DNA from: Psychroflexus sp.
Lineage (GTDB): Bacteria > Bacteroidota > Bacteroidia > Flavobacteriales > Flavobacteriaceae
Reading direction: 5' to 3'
NCBI GenBank assembly: GCA_003565575.1
Contig: PXBV01000165.1
Coordinates: 1 to 9,441, forward strand
Length of the DNA: 9,441 nucleotides
In this document: positions 6,875 through 9,441 of the stretch, in pieces
Layout: every line of letters starts with the position of its first letter
Numbering within the stretch: the stretch's first letter is position 1
Program-made: the position numbers and the translations under genes
Notes under the pieces: model-generated
What the model was told of the DNA's origin: nothing
What the model saw: the letters and a program-made list of their open reading frames with translations, nothing else
Databases searched by the model: none

Positions 6875-8065
6875 ATGAATATGATCCAACTTTCAGACAA
6901 AATACAAAAGCTTGAAACCTCAGCAACACTAGCTATGGCGGCAAAAGCTAGAGAATTAAAATCACAAGGAAAAGATATTATAGGACTCAGTTTAGGTGAA
7001 CCAGACTTCAATACACCAGACTTTATAAAAGATGCAGCCATTGAGGCTGTAAACGACAATTACAACTCTTACTCTCCAGTAGACGGTTACGAAGACTTGA
7101 AAAAAGCCATCCAAACCAAGTTCAAAAGAGACAATCACCTCTCCTATAATCTTAACCAAATAGTGGTTTCCACAGGAGCAAAACAATCCTTATACAACAT
7201 TGCTTCAGTATTAATCAATCAAGGAGATGAAGTAATTCTCCCATGTCCATATTGGGTGAGTTACCGGGACATAGTAAAACTTAATGGCGGAGTTCCAATA
7301 GAAGTAGAGACCGATATTGAGCAAGATTTCAAAATGACTCCAGAGCAGCTCAAAGCAGCCATTACCCCAAAAACCAAAATGCTTTGGTACAGCTCACCTT
7401 GCAATCCAAGTGGATCCGTTTACACAGAAGAAGAGCTAAAATCTCTAGCAGAAGTGCTTAAAGAGCACCCACAAATCATTGTTGTAAGCGATGAAATTTA
7501 CGAGCACATCAACTTTGGAGAAGGCAGATTTTCTATGGCGCAAATTCCTGAAATGTTTGAAAGAACTGTAACCGTAAATGGAGTCTCCAAAGCATTTGCT
7601 ATGACAGGTTGGAGAATTGGCTACATTGGTGCACCAGAAAAAATCGCTACGGCCTGCAAAAAACTACAAGGTCAAGTCACAAGTGGAGCCAACTGTATAG
7701 CACAAAGAGCAGTAATCACCGCTTTAGAAGCACCAGTAGACAAGATACAATACATGGTAGACAAGTTCAAATCCAGACGGACTTTAATACTGGACCTAAT
7801 TGAGCAGATCCCAGGTTTTGAATGCAACCAACCCCAAGGCGCCTTTTATGTATTTCCAAACGTATCCGCCTTCTTTGGAAAAACGTTTGGTGGCAAAGAA
7901 ATTAAAAACGCAACAGATTTCTCCATGTTCTTACTAGAAGCCGCAAATGTAGCAACGGTAACAGGAGAAGCCTTTGGTAACCCAAATTGCATTAGGATTT
8001 CTTACGCAGCCAGCGAAGCAAACATAGAAGAAGCCATGACAAGAATCAAAAAAGCACTAAGCTAA
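6875..8065 (+). CDS. PLP-dependent class I/II aminotransferase, probable aspartate aminotransferase
   Basis: A 396-residue cytoplasmic fold-type I aminotransferase, most like the Ib subgroup of aspartate aminotransferases (aspartate + 2-oxoglutarate to oxaloacetate + glutamate). Key residues are visible: the GEPDF substrate loop at 41-45, Tyr68-region NSYSPVDGY, Asn177 in SPCNPSG, Asp206 and Tyr209 in SDEIYEH (cofactor ring contacts), the Schiff-base Lys239 in NGVSKAFAMTGWRIGY, Arg247, and the substrate carboxylate-binding Arg374 in CIRISYA. The length is typical. The start could be the ATG at 6875 or the one at 6881; the first is used because it keeps the 9-base gap to the desaturase stop, but the two are not distinguishable here. 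A strong terminator follows the stop by 26 bases. Exact substrate preference (aspartate, prephenate or others in this subgroup) cannot be told from sequence alone. Confidence 0.93.
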   Translation: MNMIQLSDKIQKLETSATLAMAAKARELKSQGKDIIGLSLGEPDFNTPDFIKDAAIEAVNDNYNSYSPVDGYEDLKKAIQTKFKRDNHLSYNLNQIVVSTGAKQSLYNIASVLINQGDEVILPCPYWVSYRDIVKLNGGVPIEVETDIEQDFKMTPEQLKAAITPKTKMLWYSSPCNPSGSVYTEEELKSLAEVLKEHPQIIVVSDEIYEHINFGEGRFSMAQIPEMFERTVTVNGVSKAFAMTGWRIGYIGAPEKIATACKKLQGQVTSGANCIAQRAVITALEAPVDKIQYMVDKFKSRRTLILDLIEQIPGFECNQPQGAFYVFPNVSAFFGKTFGGKEIKNATDFSMFLLEAANVATVTGEAFGNPNCIRISYAASEANIEEAMTRIKKALS

Positions 8066-8091
8066 TTTCTATTGGCAGAACCAACAGGTAC

Positions 8092-8127
8092 AAAAGTGGA
8101 AATCCATCAAAAGATTTTCACTTTTTT
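8092..8127 (+). terminator. Rho-independent terminator after the aminotransferase gene
   Basis: AAAAGTGGAAATC (8092-8104) pairs with GATTTTCACTTTT (8113-8125) over all 13 positions, with one G-U wobble, around an 8-base loop. The right arm runs into six T (8122-8127). It lies 26 bases after the aminotransferase stop and ends the presumed desaturase-aminotransferase operon. Confidence 0.85.
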
Positions 8128-8153
8128 CATTTAAAGCGATTAATAATTACAAA

Positions 8154-8343
8154 TTTTTTTTGGGCACTACCTGGCTATCACTTCAAGTCCGCAAGCCCAA
8201 AAGCACAAAATCAGTTGGCCAAAGGAGCTTCACAAGGTCGCTCTTTGGCTGCACATTTTGTAGCTTTTGAGCTTTTACGAGCTTTACACTCTATCCCTAT
8301 GCCATACAGAATTTCAAAGCAAACCCTTAGTAAATTGAAATAA
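8154..8343. other. GC-richer intergenic segment with nested hairpins, possible repeat element or structured RNA
   Basis: This stretch is visibly richer in G and C than the AT-rich spacers elsewhere in the window. It contains TTTTGGGC (8158-8165) and its perfect complement GCCCAAAA (8195-8202), 29 bases apart. A second hairpin follows: GCCAAAGGAGC (8218-8228) against GCTCTTTGGC (8240-8249), with one bulged base and an 11-base loop. Then come three copies of AGCTTT at 8262, 8270 and 8280. One plus-strand frame is open across it to a TAA at 8341-8343, but the first ATG is only 14 codons before that stop, so coding is unlikely. It resembles the short intergenic repeats of flavobacterial genomes, but copy number cannot be judged from one window. 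A structured RNA is the alternative. Confidence 0.45.
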
Positions 8344-8357
8344 ACCACACCCAAGCT

Positions 8358-8704
8358 TATTAGTATGCAATAGCTTTCAACACCTTTATTACTGTATCAA
8401 GTTGTCCTTGTAATCACATCATATTTAAAAAGACTTGGTGTCGACTCTCTCCTGTTTTTTGCGCAATTTTGGTCTCCCAGTTGACTTTGAAATGTGACCA
8501 ATTGCGACAACTAACCAAAACTGTCTCCACCTTCTAGAATTGTGCTTAAATTCTCAGCAATCATTTCTTCACCCTACAAGCAGTCTACCATATCAAAACT
8601 TATGGTTTCCAACTCAATCATATTGTATTTTGTTCTAAATTTTTATCGCTTATTTCAAAACCCTTTTCTTGAGTCAATGTATCTCCACCAACAAGAAGAG
8701 TTAC
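8358..8704 (-). pseudogene. Probable decayed gene of unknown function
   Basis: Translating the minus strand gives protein-like pieces broken by stops and frame changes. The first, from about 8704, contains LVGGDTLTQEKGFEISDKN and ends at a TGA (8618-8620). The next frame begins MIELETISFDMVDCL at 8621, meets a TAG (8574-8576), continues GEEMIAENLSTILEGGDSFG to a second TAG (8511-8513), then LSQLVTFQSQLGDQ. After a frame change at the four-base T run 8467-8470 it runs IAQKTGESRHQVFLNMM, a TGA (8414-8416), then LQGQLDTVIKVLKAIAY and two TAA (8357-8362). The pieces have normal amino-acid composition and would join into a soluble protein of about 115 residues. I do not recognise the family. It lies 70 bases downstream of the FAS1 gene on the same strand. 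Chance reading of noncoding DNA remains possible. Confidence 0.35.
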
Positions 8705-8774
8705 AATTTAATCCTAGAATTCCTTTTTAATGAAGCAATACAAGGCTAGGTTAAAAAATTCAATATAATCAGTA

Positions 8775-9441
8775 TTAACTTACTGTAATACTACCTTGCA
8801 TAGAGCTATGCTGTGAACAGATGTAGAGAGCAATCTCAGAGGCAAGTTCTGGAGTTAAAGTAAATTCAAACTGCAGACCATCAGTAATAAAATCAACAGC
8901 TGGGTCAGTTTCAAAACTTCCCTCTGAATCCTGACTCAGCAAAACATTTCCATTAGCATCTTGAATTTCAAATGGATGTTGAGAAGCACCAGTAATCGTC
9001 AGTTCATAGCGAGTCCCCACACTAAGGTTCCAAGTACTATTTTCAGTATTTACATCAGTAACAACTTCGTCCCCTATAATTTCGCTAACCAAATATGAAG
9101 AAGAACCTGTATTTTCTACTATCATTTGAACAACAGTAGTGGTTGTATCTAAATTAAAATCTTCGTCTGGAAGAATTACAGCATCAAGCACATGCACAAC
9201 ACCATTTCCTGCTTGAACATCTGTACGAGAAATAGCTATAGATCTACCCTGTTGGTCAGTTATAGTGGTGCCATCCAACTCAAAACTATCCCCAAGGGTT
9301 TCTACTGTTCCTATTGGCAATTCAGAAGAAATAATATTAGATTCCGAAATCACATGGGAGTTGAGTATGCTTATAAGCTTCTCTTTTTCAATATCAGCAA
9401 GAGATTCAACGTCATTGAGCTCTGAAAGCAAATCAGTAAAA
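8775..9441 (-). CDS. Fasciclin (FAS1) domain protein with cupredoxin-like C-terminal domain, 5' end beyond the right edge
   Basis: Partial gene; the frame is open to the right edge, so the true start lies outside. Counting the Leu codon at 9431 as residue 1, residues 1-88 are the second half of a FAS1 domain: LSELNDVESLADIEKEKLI, then ILNSHVI at 22-28, and the closing GNGVVHVLDAVILP at 75-88. FAS1 domains are extracellular adhesion modules. Residues 113-218 form a second domain with a mononuclear-copper pattern: His152 in SQHPFEIQD, Cys205, His208 and Met211 in YICSQHSSMQG, followed by the final strand SITVS. The C-x2-H-x2-M spacing is that of amicyanin. No membrane segment or T9SS sorting tail is present. 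An N-terminal signal or lipobox is expected outside the window. The FAS1 call is firm; copper binding is inferred. No clear terminator hairpin follows the stop. Confidence 0.85.
   Translation of the reverse strand, partial: FTDLLSELNDVESLADIEKEKLISILNSHVISESNIISSELPIGTVETLGDSFELDGTTITDQQGRSIAISRTDVQAGNGVVHVLDAVILPDEDFNLDTTTTVVQMIVENTGSSSYLVSEIIGDEVVTDVNTENSTWNLSVGTRYELTITGASQHPFEIQDANGNVLLSQDSEGSFETDPAVDFITDGLQFEFTLTPELASEIALYICSQHSSMQGSITVS

Noticed and set aside
8062..8343. A plus-strand frame open for about 90 codons through the post-aminotransferase region
   Set aside because: It has no ATG until 8299, crosses a strong terminator, and the sequence is better explained by hairpins; a TTG at 8215 would give only 42 residues.
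8542..8730. Plus-strand open frame of 62 codons in the gap before the FAS1 gene
   Set aside because: Composition is not convincing, there is no promoter box in front, and the opposite strand gives more protein-like pieces.
8720..8774. Terminator for the minus-strand FAS1 gene
   Set aside because: There is a six-base A run (8753-8758) that would read as T on the minus strand, but no stable stem precedes it.
1..9441. CRISPR arrays, tRNA or rRNA genes, insertion sequences
   Set aside because: No regularly spaced direct repeats, no cloverleaf-like sequence with a T-loop, no transposase motif and no terminal repeats with target duplications were found on reading both strands.

Overview
The window looks like chromosomal DNA of a marine or otherwise aerobic member of the Bacteroidota, most likely family Flavobacteriaceae. 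The reasons are AT-rich coding sequence, several close matches to the Bacteroidota -7 promoter box TAnnTTTG just upstream of genes, a type IX secretion system Plug protein (a Bacteroidota-specific apparatus), Na+-NQR genes, and protein sequences of flavobacterial character. There is no tRNA, rRNA, CRISPR array, transposase or phage gene.

Layout, left to right. (1) Minus strand 1-1743: nqrA followed by the first 128 codons of nqrB, the head of a Na+-translocating NADH:quinone reductase operon that leaves the window on the left. (2) Plus strand 1850-3139: a secreted DUF5103 protein, the T9SS Plug, divergent from nqrA. (3) Plus strand 3251-4876: pruA, L-glutamate gamma-semialdehyde dehydrogenase of proline catabolism, with its own promoter. 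(4) A hairpin with an A-tract and a T-tract at 4904-4941 separates pruA from the convergent minus-strand rsmG (4948-5577), a 16S rRNA methyltransferase with a TTG start. (5) 5578-5770: the divergent rsmG/desaturase interval, holding a long inverted repeat and a 33-codon ORF resembling an orphan signal peptide. (6) Plus strand 5771-8065: a membrane fatty-acid desaturase and, 9 bases later, a class I/II aspartate aminotransferase, probably one operon ending at a clear terminator (8092-8127). (7) 8066-8774: about 700 bases without an intact gene. It contains the terminator, a GC-richer segment able to fold into hairpins (8154-8343), and what reads as a decayed minus-strand gene (8358-8704). (8) Minus strand 8775-9441: the C-terminal part of a fasciclin (FAS1) protein with a cupredoxin-like tail, running off the right edge.

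Most genes are housekeeping: sodium-pump respiration, proline and aspartate/glutamate metabolism, ribosome modification, lipid desaturation. The less ordinary material is at the right end: the structured intergenic element, the gene remnant and the FAS1-cupredoxin fusion. I see no complete new multi-gene system. Promoter calls rest mainly on the -7 box; convincing -33 TTTG elements at standard spacing were not found.
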